Part shown: positions 1-11,200 of the stretch, piece by piece
How positions within the stretch are numbered: the first letter of the stretch is position 1
Layout of the letters: the number at the start of each line of letters is the position of its first letter
Source of the DNA: Trissonchulus latispiculum
Taxonomy: Eukaryota > Nematoda > Enoplea > Enoplida > Ironidae
Direction: 5' to 3'
Assembly (NCBI GenBank): GCA_030248195.1
Contig: JASAND010018359.1
Span: 1 to 64,000 of the forward strand
DNA length: 64,000 nucleotides
The notes under the pieces: generated by a model
The model's input: the letters and a program-made list of their open reading frames with translations, nothing else
What the model was told of the DNA's origin: nothing
Databases searched by the model: none
Translations under genes and position numbers: made by a program

Positions 1-1688
1 AGGGGGCAATCGTTACGAAAATTAAGAGAGTTTGCTTATGCTATTATTATTTGTTGTCTTTTATTTTGCGACAAACTTTTATAAAATGTTAATAAAGTCC
101 AAATATGAAGGCTAATAATAAAAAATAAAATTTGTTTAATTTGAATAAAACAAATTTTTTCTTATTTTCACATATAAATAAAGTTACCATAATAGTGTAC
201 CAAAATCGTTTCACAAGTTTAACACATAGTTTATCTAACCCCCTCCTTTCCCTTTTGTTTTCATTATTGAGCGTTTGGGAATTCCCTTTACGCATTTGCA
301 AAAAGAGCAATTAAAGTGTGGCGAAGTGTCTCACTACCGTGACATTTGCGTTGCATAAAATACTAATGACACAATTACTCCTTACTTGTAATTATTCACG
401 GTTTTTTCTTACAATTTACTAATGACTTTTCAGGAGTATTTTTCACTAGTTCTAAGGCAAAAACTGAGAATAAAATTTTCATTTTGCATTAATTTCGGCT
501 ATAGAATGTATGTGAATGCGTACTAGTTGTATGTAAACTATAAACAAATTTCGATGATTAGCAAAATCCATTAAATTAGAAAAAACATCAAAAATGGAGA
601 AATTAGGTCTCTTAACGTAATTGAGTAACGATGTGATTAAGAAATCCAAAAATATCACCTAAAAACTCAAAGAAACTTAATATTCCAATATTCATGGCCA
701 AAATTGACCCGTAAAATGACTGCTATATTCAGCAGTAAAATAGTCAGACTAATAACTTTTATGCAACACTGCTGTTTTCATTAGTAAAATTCAGGGGTGA
801 ATTTACTGCTGACACTGATGACTTTTCAGACTAATAACACCATGACTTTCTTAGAACGATTTACTTGTGACATTTTATTGGCAACCACTCCCCATTCAGG
901 AGCAATAGTCGTTTATACGACGGTAGCAGTTGGATGTGGCCGGATTTTCCGTCTGGCCGGCCGGATTGGCGGCATTGTGGGTCGTGTGGGCCGGCCGGCC
1001 AACAGCTCTTTTTTGGATTACAAATATTAAATTAGTGTTCATTATGCTGGTAAAACTTGATCGTGGTGGCGGTCAAGGTTGACAACACAACTCCATAAAA
1101 ACATTGGCGCCGGTGAGACCAACACCAATGGCTCGCCAATAATTGTAGATGGGATACGGATCGGATAGGATCGGCAGCTAAAAATTTAAATCAAGTCAGA
1201 TACAATAAAATTATTCGTCGATCCGACCCGATCCGGCGATCCGAAATGGAGATTTCTTCAAAAAAGCTAAGTGGAACTGCATCCAGAAGTCAGTTTTTTC
1301 TTTTTCAAATATCACCCCACCCTCTTTTAAATTTCTTCCAACTTTTTATGCATTCAAGAATACCAAAGCAAAATTTGTGTAGAATTGCTCAAATAATTCA
1401 AGCAGATGGTGATTACATTTGATCTATCTACTATCTTTTTTCAAATTTATTATCAATTATAAAAGAACAATAAAAATTAAACTTCTCAATTCAAGCCGAT
1501 TTTGAGATATTTAAATTCCAATTTCCTTCATCAAATTTAAAGACACTTGTGTAGTTAAATTTATTAACTTGATGTTCCAGACACCGAAATTGAAGTTGTA
1601 ATTTCTTGGATCGCCGATCAAGCTAACATTTTCTCGGAAACTGAATCTGAAGCTTGTTACTGTACAGCGAAAACAGACTAAAAAGCTT
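1..1688. other. Gene-free AT-rich stretch
   Basis: No convincing coding frame, RNA gene or transposon end was recognised. Short frames here lack any family signature. Positions about 1,150-1,245 hold clustered GATCGG/GATCCG words in both orientations that could fold back on themselves, and a similar cluster recurs at about 2,400-2,510. These look like degraded repeat sequence. Confidence 0.5.
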
Positions 1689-1890
1689 TAACCCTTTCAG
1701 TGCCAGCCGTCATATGACGGGCTCTGGCACTGTTCAGTAGTGCCAGCCCGTCATATCACGGGTCGTACCCAGTGTTGCTTATAATGTTCTAAAATCGTGT
1801 TGGCACTACGTATCGAAACACTGCTACTACATGGCATTATGCAAACGTTTTTGTTTCTTTTAGGATAGTGACCAGTCATATGACGGGCTC
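1689..1890. repeat. Cluster of CCGTCATATGACGGG palindromes next to a TTAA
   Basis: The 15-bp palindrome CCGTCATATGACGGG lies at 1,707-1,721. Near copies lie at about 1,748-1,762 and 1,873-1,887. The first is preceded by TTAACCCTTTCAGTGCC, which resembles a piggyBac-type end (TTAA target followed by CCCTTT). No matching opposite end was found, so this could be one end of a decayed element or an unrelated palindromic repeat. Confidence 0.3.
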
Positions 1891-2596
1891 CGGCCATCCG
1901 GAAGAGGACTGCGTTCACATCACCATTTGCCAAACATTGCGGGGAAGTAAATTTTGTATGAACACTGACTTTGACTCCTTCGGGTTTGGAATAAAGCCAC
2001 AAAGAGTCCAACCACAAAACTTAACTTCGAAATTTTTACAACAGTAAGCAACATTAATTTTAGGCAGAGTTATGCATTAATTCCTTTATTAATTTTTCAT
2101 TTACTACAGCTACAGCATAAACAGCGGGTCTTGCTTCTGCACTTCGATGGCAGATGGCAAGTGCATTGCATAAAATTATATAGTGTGCAAAAGTATTCGA
2201 TTGATGTAATAAATAGGCCTAAGCTGTTAGCTACTGAATGCTAAGCTTGAGTGAGAGACTCAAAACCAAAACAAGTTTGGTTGCTAAAAGGAGAATATTC
2301 GACTAACAACGTAAGCACCAAACAGTGCAGTGATCAAAGTCAAGTTCAGTCACAAATATGCGTTGGGTACGGCTTAATTTTATGTGATATTGGGCATCAG
2401 GTCAGATCGCCATTCCGCCAGATTCAAGCGATCCGATCCGGACCGATCCAGCTGGTCTACCGATCCGATCCTGTCCGGCCTCCGGATCGCATCGATTTTG
2501 CTGATCCGATCCACATCACTAGCCACCAACATCCATCAGCCATCCGTACAGTAGTAACCTTTCGGGTCTTTCCTATTATCACCTAAGGGCAAAATT

Positions 2597-3073
2597 TTTT
2601 AGAATTTGATCAACTGAGCTAAAACCTGGTGTAGGTGTTTTCGGCCATGCTAAGTTCAAAATTAGCATAATTTTTCGATTTCGCAATTTTTTGATTCGTA
2701 AGGGGGGACCAAAGGGAACCAAAAATTTTTTGCTTCGATTTTGGTGAAAAGTTGTATATATAGAGGCATTTTCGATTAAGGTTTTCGTTAGCTTCCCACA
2801 AGCTTACATATTAGGAGCATAGCTTGAGCATATAAAGAACTAAACGAAAAGCTGAATAAAACACGACTTCATATTTCTGTTGTCTGACCCAAAAAACCTC
2901 TGTATACAACTTTTCACCAAAATCGAAGACAAAACTCTGTCGGTTCCCCTTGATCACATTTACGAATCGAAAAACCCAGTTACGCGAAATCGAAAAATTT
3001 GGCGATATTTGAACTCGGCATGACCAAAAACATACTCATACCAGATTTTAGCTCGATTGGTCAAAATTTAGTT
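2597..3073. repeat. Foldback repeat of about 0.48 kb
   Basis: The sequence from about 2,600 to 2,765 recurs inverted and diverged at about 2,905-3,073. The inward-reading arm starts with a block around GAGCTAAAACCTGG and contains a TTGGTGAAAAGTTGTATA block. The loop of roughly 140 bp has no frame of note. It behaves like a MITE with long terminal inverted repeats; target duplication not established. Confidence 0.5.
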
Positions 3074-4764
3074 TTAGCACTGGGACGGGGATAATGGGAA
3101 AGAAAGACCCCTCCATTCTATGCATTTTTAAAAAAAACACCAGCAGTACAGTACTCATGTCATTCGAATCTAGGGTATCAGCTATATTGCTTATCCACCT
3201 ACCGTCTTGCGGGTAGCGGAGCGGGTCGGGTTCCAAAAATATTACCCATCCATTTCTCACTCTTATCTGATTCACCTTTTGGAAAAGAAATGTTTGTAAC
3301 GTTTCAACAAATGAGCTGTTGTCTTTTCTTCAATTACGTCGCCAAATTAAGTCACAGGCACATTTGTAGCTAGTGTTTGAGATAACCTTTTGAGCAGTAA
3401 TATCTACTGTTGGATACGCTGAGAATACTGCCACTCAACAACTCTTAAAGAAGTTTTCTGGAATACCAATACATACTTTGACGAGTTTGAGAACTGCTAA
3501 CAGTAAAGCTATATTATACGGATGTGACAAGCTAAATTTCGATGCTAGTTACAAAATGCACAAGCATGGATAAACCAAACTATCGAGAGAATTACTTAAC
3601 CTTCACAGGTACCCTATGCTAATAGTAACTCTTGCTACAACCTAATCATGACCTTAGCCCTAGATTTTCAGACCACTCAGCTTTGCCACGTTCTTTTGAT
3701 GCCCAACACGACTTTATTCAAACCAAAACATGACCTACAAGAGCTCTCAAAATTTAAATAACCATCTCACAAATCACAACTTCAACTAGCTACACACATC
3801 ATCGGTGCAGGACATACAAAAGAAGAAATCATTTCATAAATTGTATAATCTGATCTGTCAAATTTTCTTCCAAATAAGTAAGTACAAAGTGCACATATTT
3901 GTAAACGAATGCATCCCCCCCACTGACAGAACGAATGAGCGCAGAAGTGTTCCACATCCATACTGCTTTGCACATTTCATTACAAACAAATCAACACTAG
4001 TTACAGGCCACCCATACATGTGTTTGCATGCAACTACATACGTAATAACTAGTTTCTGGTACAGTCTACTATCTCTCAGTCACTACTCTCTACACATACA
4101 TACCTACACATAGAAAAGGCGAAGAGAAACTGTAAAGGATGACAAAGTGTACAAGGGCAGAGCCATTAATGCAGAACGCATACATAATGATGTTAGCAGT
4201 TTTTTTGCTGTTTTTCTGTTACAATGCCCTTTTACCAGTTTTTTCGACATAAACTATTTTAAATATATAAGCCCCAGGACATGCTATGTTCAAGAGGTTA
4301 AAGCTGCAACTATATATGCTAAAAACCAAAACCACACAAAATAGTATGTACGAACACTGTAGAACAACAACACATAAGCAGTAGATAATACATCCAGCTT
4401 AGGTAACTTCACTCAAAGTAAGATCCAGTATCAATAAGTTAACGAAAAGGAAACAAAATTTGCAAATTGTGTAGCTACGAAGACTATTTTAGTACTGAAT
4501 GGAACGGAACGGGTAAATAAAATAGAAATAATAGAATAAAATTAATTCTGAAAAGAATGCTCACACATTAAACACTCTGTCAACATTTACCGTGCAAAAA
4601 TGACACAAACTGACACAGCACATGAAGTAACATACAAATACATTAAGACAGCTAAAGACAGGTTTGACATCGTTTACTTACAAGATAACAACAGTAGTAA
4701 ACATAAACATTTAGGTAGGTAGGTATATAATTAGCTAACGCAGTAAATTCTTCGTTGTTAAGCT
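3074..4764. other. Gene-free AT-rich stretch
   Basis: No family-level coding signal on either strand and no RNA gene seen. A short G+C-rich patch near 3,200-3,240 and scattered short tandem repeats such as GGTAGGTAGGTA near 4,712 are the only visible structure. Confidence 0.45.
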
Positions 4765-4768
4765 TTAA

Positions 4769-5750
4769 GGTGGTGATTCCCTTTGGTCACATAAAGTTTG
4801 CACCATTATAACTCATTCATTACTTGGAGTTAAAAAGCCATTTTTATATCAAAATGTAGCTTGACATTTTCTCTTTTTAATGAGTACAATGAATCTAAGT
4901 TTGGCTTTCCAAAATGTTTTTCCTGTATTTTAGAAGAAGTATAATTTTTCAGATTTTTTGCAGGCTGAAGTAGATTTTTTCGCAAGACATCGGTTAGAGC
5001 ATTCGATACCTCTATCAAATAGCTGGGGACCCTTTTTTAGTTATTGTGATATCGCTCTTCGTTATGGAGAAATAAACTAAAATGTCTGCGCAACCTGGAT
5101 TTTGCCTACTTTTCACTACTTTGGCAAGCCACTACTTCAGTTAGAAAGCAGCTATCGGGGCAACTAAAAAAGGGTCCCGGGGTATTTTTGTGTAGAATAC
5201 ATCTGCTAAGTGGCAACTCTCTAGCTTGCATACTAAATTCTGCACAATCGCTGGAAAAAATTTGGTCGTGTTTTTGCAAAAACTACATTTTTTGTGATAG
5301 CAGCCTAAGGGATAGCAATTGTACGATGGTCATGCCTCCGATAATTGGCCTCTGTGAGACCTTTAAATTGACACCCTTAGTTAAATTTTACGGCTTTCGT
5401 AGCTCAAGAAGTAGTGGATTATTTGATTTCTGCAGAAAGGACAAGTTTTTGACGCCAAAATAAGAAAATTGGCTATATCTCACGATAGGGAAAAGCTAGA
5501 AATTTCCTTCCAAAAGCAAAATTGTAGAGTTTAACGAGTTCTTTCGAATGGATATAGTCATAGCCATGCAGCTGCTGCCAAACTTTCAGAAATTGGCAAA
5601 AACCGCCCTGAACGCAAATGTTGAATTTTTGAAGCGCGATTGCGCAGAGGGTGTTAGAACGCTAAAACAACTTATTTTGGAAAGTTTCGTTGAATTTCAT
5701 CCTGGTTTACGCAATCAATCAACAATATGTGCCCAAAAGGAATCACCACC
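4769..5750. mobile_element. TTAA-flanked MITE, 982 bp (piggyBac- or Kolobok-like)
   Basis: The element begins GGTGGTGATTCCCTTTGG and ends with the inverted match CCAAAAGGAATCACCACC. It is flanked on both sides by TTAA (4,765-4,768 and 5,751-5,754). A TTAA duplication is the hallmark of the piggyBac and Kolobok superfamilies. The interior has no transposase, so it is non-autonomous. A second inverted-repeat unit is nested inside at 5,025-5,181. Confidence 0.72.
5025..5181. mobile_element. Short inverted-repeat unit nested in the TTAA MITE
   Basis: GGGACCCTTTTTTAGTT at about 5,026-5,042 is matched by its inverse AACTAAAAAAGGGTCCC at about 5,162-5,178. The enclosed 120 bp has no frame. This may be a tiny MITE inserted into the larger element, or an internal hairpin of that element. 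Confidence 0.45.
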
Positions 5751-5754
5751 TTAA

Positions 5755-6594
5755 CGAAATTAATCGGTTCTGTCAAGAAACGAGATAGTCTGACGTAGTT
5801 TTTTAAGCTGCACATTGTATTGACGACGACATTGAAATGGAGCTAACTAGGGAACTACACAAATTACAGGCATAGGATTAGAATACGTATGTCTATTAAG
5901 CTGCCATTGCGCAGGCTTAAATAACTGAAAAAATAGGATAATACAAACCAACGAAACCGTCAACAACAGATGTGAAACAGATATGTAAAGTGAAATAAAT
6001 ACACATAAAGATATCATGTAAAGATAAAATTATGATAGCTAAAAGTAATATATCATCAGACTAAAATAACAATCAGCAAATCGAGAATCAACATAAACTT
6101 CCCTTCTGAAATAGAACGGAATGGATGACTTCGAGAAGATGGATAGTTGAAATGAAGATTTTACAGAAATGGAGAAAATTATTATGCTTCAAACACGAAC
6201 AAGACATATACATATTGACAATACTAATGTTGACACTTGACAACATCAAAACAGATATAATTCACAGAAATTTAGTAAGTATAAGCCCTTTCAAGAGATA
6301 CCACATGAAAAGAAACACCAAAAGAAGACAGACAGACTGAAAAACAATACGTATGCTATTTTAAAAGAAAAAGATTAACACGAAACTGGTGAAGTAATAG
6401 ACACTGACAAATATATAACAGATAACTTAAAATAGCAAAAATCACAACAATAAAAATACAGGGTATATTGTATCCGAATCAGCATTTAGCAGCGAAGAAG
6501 CTCAAGAAGAATAACTGCTTTAATAAAACCGATCGCTTACATTATGGGTACAGGAGCCGCGAGACGCAGCTCACTCAAATCAATTTTGCCCTAG
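5755..6594. other. Gene-free AT-rich stretch
   Basis: Strongly A-rich on the plus strand. Short frames are low-complexity and show no recognisable family. No RNA gene or transposon end seen. Confidence 0.45.
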
Positions 6595-6722
6595 ATTGCG
6601 CTACACCAAATGAGACTAGGACTAACTGCGAATAGCTAAGGACTAAGTCCAATTTTTCAATGAGAAACCAGTGCTTCGTCCTCAGCTAATCCACAGCTAG
6701 TCCTAATCTTATTTGGTGCAAT
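6595..6722. mobile_element. 128-bp hairpin MITE
   Basis: The left half (ATTGCGCTACACCAAATGAG...) and right half (...CTTATTTGGTGCAAT) are near-complete inverted copies meeting around 6,660. The GGACTA core words pair too. Such near-perfect small palindromes are typical of foldback MITEs. No clear target duplication was found. Confidence 0.5.
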
Positions 6723-7593
6723 CCACAGTTGGAGTAAAATGAAATTGAGAAAGAAAAATGCTGGGACAGAAGAAACAGAAATAAACAGGCAACAACATAC
6801 AATAAAATCAACACAACGCATGCTGTAAATATAAATAAACAGAATCCCAAAGCGATAACCAGGAAGTACGTATCAGAACACACTAACAACAAGTTCCGTA
6901 ACGCAAAAAATACTTACACCAGTAATATGTGTGTATACGGATACACATTTATATATTATAATATATTTCTGACAGATGAAATATCTAAACGACACAAATA
7001 AGATATACATACTCTAGTCTGAAAACAAAAACAAGCAAACAATCAACAAACGAACAAACAAACAAACAAAGCAAAATATATCCAAATATTGTCTCTAAAC
7101 AAAACAGAAATGGAATGAGAAGTGGGGCACTAAGAGCATAAATAATATATCCAGGAAATAAAGAGATTGAAACTGGTAGGTAAGATTTACAGCAAAGATA
7201 CAACTGTACACAAAACATTAGGTAAGCTTAAATTCTGGTGTATATAACCTGAAAATCCATAAGCCTTCCAATTCATACAAAACCAACCGAAAGCGTGTAA
7301 ATGCCGCTCCAGTATTTTTGAATCTTTAAAGGAATTTATGAAAACTAAATAATTTGAATAAACAAGTACAATGACTATTAACACAGTAAAATAACTGCAT
7401 CGACGAAATATCACACTAACATATCATCGACAATAATTTGACCACGAGAAAAATCAGAAAGCATAAAAATATTCGAACAGTAAATAATTAAAATGTGTGA
7501 CAGTCCTGGACTAAATCGCTTTAAATTTTTCACGTACGCAGACATCAATCAACTACAAAGATAACAATTGAATGCATAAAAACCGAAAAGTCT
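6723..7593. other. Intergenic sequence downstream of GLG1
   Basis: A-rich on the plus strand, hence T-rich in the GLG1 sense. It includes a CAAA-type microsatellite near 7,050-7,070. It should contain the GLG1 3' untranslated region, but no clear polyadenylation signal close behind the stop codon could be assigned. Short hydrophobic minus-strand frames are by-products of base composition. Confidence 0.45.
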
Positions 7594-8208
7594 CTACCGA
7601 TTTTTCAGTTCCTGACGCACCCGTTTGGTAACTCGACCACAGCAAACGCCGATCACAAATAGGACCAAAAACACAACGGCAGCCACCGTAAGCAGGGTAT
7701 TTTTGGCCGGGGAGGCGTGAACCATCTGGGCAAAGTCAGCAAAGTTAGTGGGCAACTTCTCCTTATAGATGACCTTCCACAGTTTACGCCGGTCCTCCAG
7801 CTTACCACGACACTTGACACTCAGGTGTGCCGTGGTGCTGTCAGCCGCGTGCAGCAGGCAATTGATGACGCGACCGCCGCCAGATATCACATCGCGACAC
7901 CAACGTCGAATATCCTCCGAACAGACCTCATGGAGGGCCGGATCCACATGAATATCCGTCAGCTCTTCGTCGGTGCGCCGTTTCATCTCATGGGCACACT
8001 TTTCATCCACCACATGACTGTCATAGTATCGACTCTTCAGACACTCCACAATGGCAGCATGGCCCTCACCGGTGAGGAGTTCCTCAGAGCACAGCTGTTT
8101 GATCATACCCTTACAGGCATGATAGAAGGGAGGATCCAGCTGCGGATCCAGCTCAGAATCAATGATGATAGACTTCACCTCCTCACGACAGGTGGGAGTT
8201 AGATGAAC
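7594..8208 (-). CDS. GLG1: GLG1 exon 4: last repeats, transmembrane helix, cytoplasmic tail
   Basis: The acceptor TTCTGTTTAG|GTTCATCTA joins in phase 0. The exon encodes the last cysteine repeats, a luminal stem, a hydrophobic helix around NTLLTVAAVVFLVLFVIG, and a short tail rich in Arg/Lys ending at TAG (7,594-7,596). This topology, a large luminal part with a tiny cytosolic tail, is that of GLG1. Confidence 0.92.
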   Translation of the reverse strand, partial: VHLTPTCREEVKSIIIDSELDPQLDPPFYHACKGMIKQLCSEELLTGEGHAAIVECLKSRYYDSHVVDEKCAHEMKRRTDEELTDIHVDPALHEVCSEDIRRWCRDVISGGGRVINCLLHAADSTTAHLSVKCRGKLEDRRKLWKVIYKEKLPTNFADFAQMVHASPAKNTLLTVAAVVFLVLFVIGVCCGRVTKRVRQELKNR

Positions 8209-11200
8209 CTAAACAGAAAAACACAACGTAAATTTCAATCTCAAAATTGTTTATAATCAAACTAGTACAGCAGTGGTTTGTGTACCAAGAGACGCCAGTA
8301 GCGCCCACAAAGATATCCTCAACCAAAAAGTTCTGACCATTTTTAATGCCCAAAAGTTATCAGATTCAAAAAATTAGGCAATCTATTGGGGTAAAATACT
8401 CTGCAATAGGGTTGGGCATCGGAAAAAAAGTCCTGGAAAAAAGGGGTTTTTTCGTTTTTTTCCGGAGGGTCGGAAAAAACGGAAAAAAGTCGGAAAAATT
8501 TAATCATTCTGGGAAGTTTTAGAAGTGTTCAAACGAAAAATTTTTCTTAAGTTTTCATAAACTGCAGCGCTTTATGTTTTAGATATGTTGTCAGTTGTCG
8601 AGAAACTCAGTATTTTTCAAATCAACTGTTCAATTTAAAAATTCCAAACAACAGCTAATGCTCTTAATCACAACAGACCACTGTTCTTTGTTGCTTCAAC
8701 ACAGAAGACTTGCATGCTTTCGCCCACAAGGACAAAACATGCCTAGTGATGGCACATCATTTGTTAACGAAAACTAGCAAACGAAACTTCATGCTTACAA
8801 CTAAAATCCTAAGTTGTGAAAGAACAAAAACTATGCACACGGAAAAATTATTTGAAAGTTCCCACTGCTCCCTGAAACTAAGGTGTACTAAGGTGTACTA
8901 TATACACTAAGGTGTATATATATAACTGGGAATTGCGACCATAGTCTGTTGAAACTTCGTTTGGACAAAATTTTTTCACAATTGCTTAGTTTGGATACGC
9001 CAAGAAGCTAATAAAAGTGTTCAAATGGTGTTCACGCTTCAATTTTTTCCACGTTTACTGAGATTTTGTGTTAAACACCTCTGAAGCTTAAATTCAAGCT
9101 AATAATCTGTTGTTTCACGGTAGCAATAATCTGTTAACAATAAACCATGGCATTCCTAAAAAGCAATGAGCCGCTGTCCCGGGATTCAAGGTGCCTTCCC
9201 CTCTATCTATATACGAAAAAAAGTTCAAAAGAGAAGAGAGAGGAATTACCTCCGACTGAACATATTTGAGTCGCAGACAGCCAACCACTGTGGCCTGCAC
9301 ATCCTCATCCGTAAATCCACCCTTCTTCACAGTATCCAGTTCCCGTTTACAGTGCGCCTGAATGTCCGCCTGGCAGGCTTTCCGCAAGCCAGGCTGCAAC
9401 CGGATATCTCCGGCCTGCTCTCGCATCCGGGCCTCCACAATCTTCTTACAGCCCGGCGTCATGGCCGGATGCTTGCGGGATCGTTTCAGACACTGTAGGA
9501 TTTGATCCGCCGTTTCCAGGTTACACAGCTGATCAATGGTGGTCCGACAGGCCTTCATCAGAACGTAGTCGTAGCGTTGGTCGGCCATCTCCACCTCTTC
9601 ATGCTGAAAAATGTAGGCCCGACAGGTCTTGCCCAGGGACTCCTTCTGCTCACGGAGGCATTCCAGCGGATTGGGATTACTGTCACACTGTAGCGACTTC
9701 AGCTCCCCGGCACACTTCTTCAACAGCTCTTTGTCCATGACAGCCGTATCCTCCTCAATAACCAGATACTCTTTACGCAGCTGGCGACGACAGTTCTCAG
9801 CCAGGGGTTCGCCCTCGCCCAGGACCTTATGCTCAAACATGACCTGACTGAGACAGCGAATCACATCACCCTTACTGTTTTCATTTTCCACGTTTTTACA
9901 GTGCTTCTGAATGTCGGGTGTGCAGGCAACCTTAAACTTATGCGAAAACCGGTAGTCCATAATGGACACAATCTCGTAGTGGCGAACATAGGCACTGCAT
10001 TTGGGTCGCATCTCTACGGCATCACGATGCTCCAGCAGACAGGCCATCACGTCCAAACTTTCTATGTCCTGATCTTGCATTTCTTGACAATGTTTTTCAA
10101 CAACGGGTCTGAAACAAACAATAAAAATGTAGCTAAAATTTCAATGCATACTCTGGTATCAGTGGACTGGCAGTTGCTTTGAGTGTTGAGTGTATCTTTC
10201 TCACCAAGAAAATATTACTGAAATATAAAAAATGGCAAAATAACCCTCTGGAGAAAATTCCAACCTACAGAAGGTTATAGGGTGCCGCTGCTAATCTCCG
10301 GATTTTTAGCCCGAAGCCTGGAGCGACAACTCAAATATTGACTACATCTGTGGAAGGAGGAGGGCAGCCCATCAGGCTTACGCCAGAACACAGACTCCTG
10401 TTACCTTCCTACCGCAGTGGTACCCATTTACCAACCAGTTAAGGATAGACAGCTGTGTTGGCTGGAGCCCACGGCGAACCGGTATGTGCTTAGTTTCTTG
10501 CTCAAGGGGATTTGTGGAAGCCTTGCAGCAGCGGGCATTCGAACTTCGGACTGTATTGTTAGTCGGACTAAATAACCTCTCGGCCGTCGCCCAGAGAAAA
10601 ACAAGGGGCCAATGTTATCAACGTCTAAACCCGGGTTGTCGCTAACCTGGGTTAACTTGGATATCTTTAACACTTCGAGTTAACCCCGGTTTGTGGTTTA
10701 ACCCGGGAATACGTTGATAACATCGACCCCTAGTCACCCTCCACATTTGTGCATGTCTCCGCACACGTTTTGGGGCGGTAGCCGGTCAAGAGTGTCAAAA
10801 ATAAGAATTCGAGGTGCAGAACGTTTCTCAATTTTCAGGTTATTTTAAGCTCAAATCTTAAATACTCCATTTCTGCGTTAAAAATGCTGATTTTTCGTTT
10901 ACAATTTAGGTTTATTTCTAACTTGGTCTTGTCCTCCACGTAGCTTACCCTCCTCCCACTTCTCCCTCCGTAGAGGGTCTGAGAAGGAGCGATGACTCAA
11001 AACTCTGAAAAACCACCAGTATGCCACTCCCCAGGGGCGTATCCAGGGTGTCCGGAAATTTGCTAATTTTTAGCGATTTTTGGGCCAAATTTGGCCATTT
11101 TTGCAAAAATTTGGGGTCCGACACTCCCTTTTCGGGCTGGACACCCCCATTTTCAAAATCCTGGATACGCCCCAGCAACTACCCTCTATTATTCTTACCG

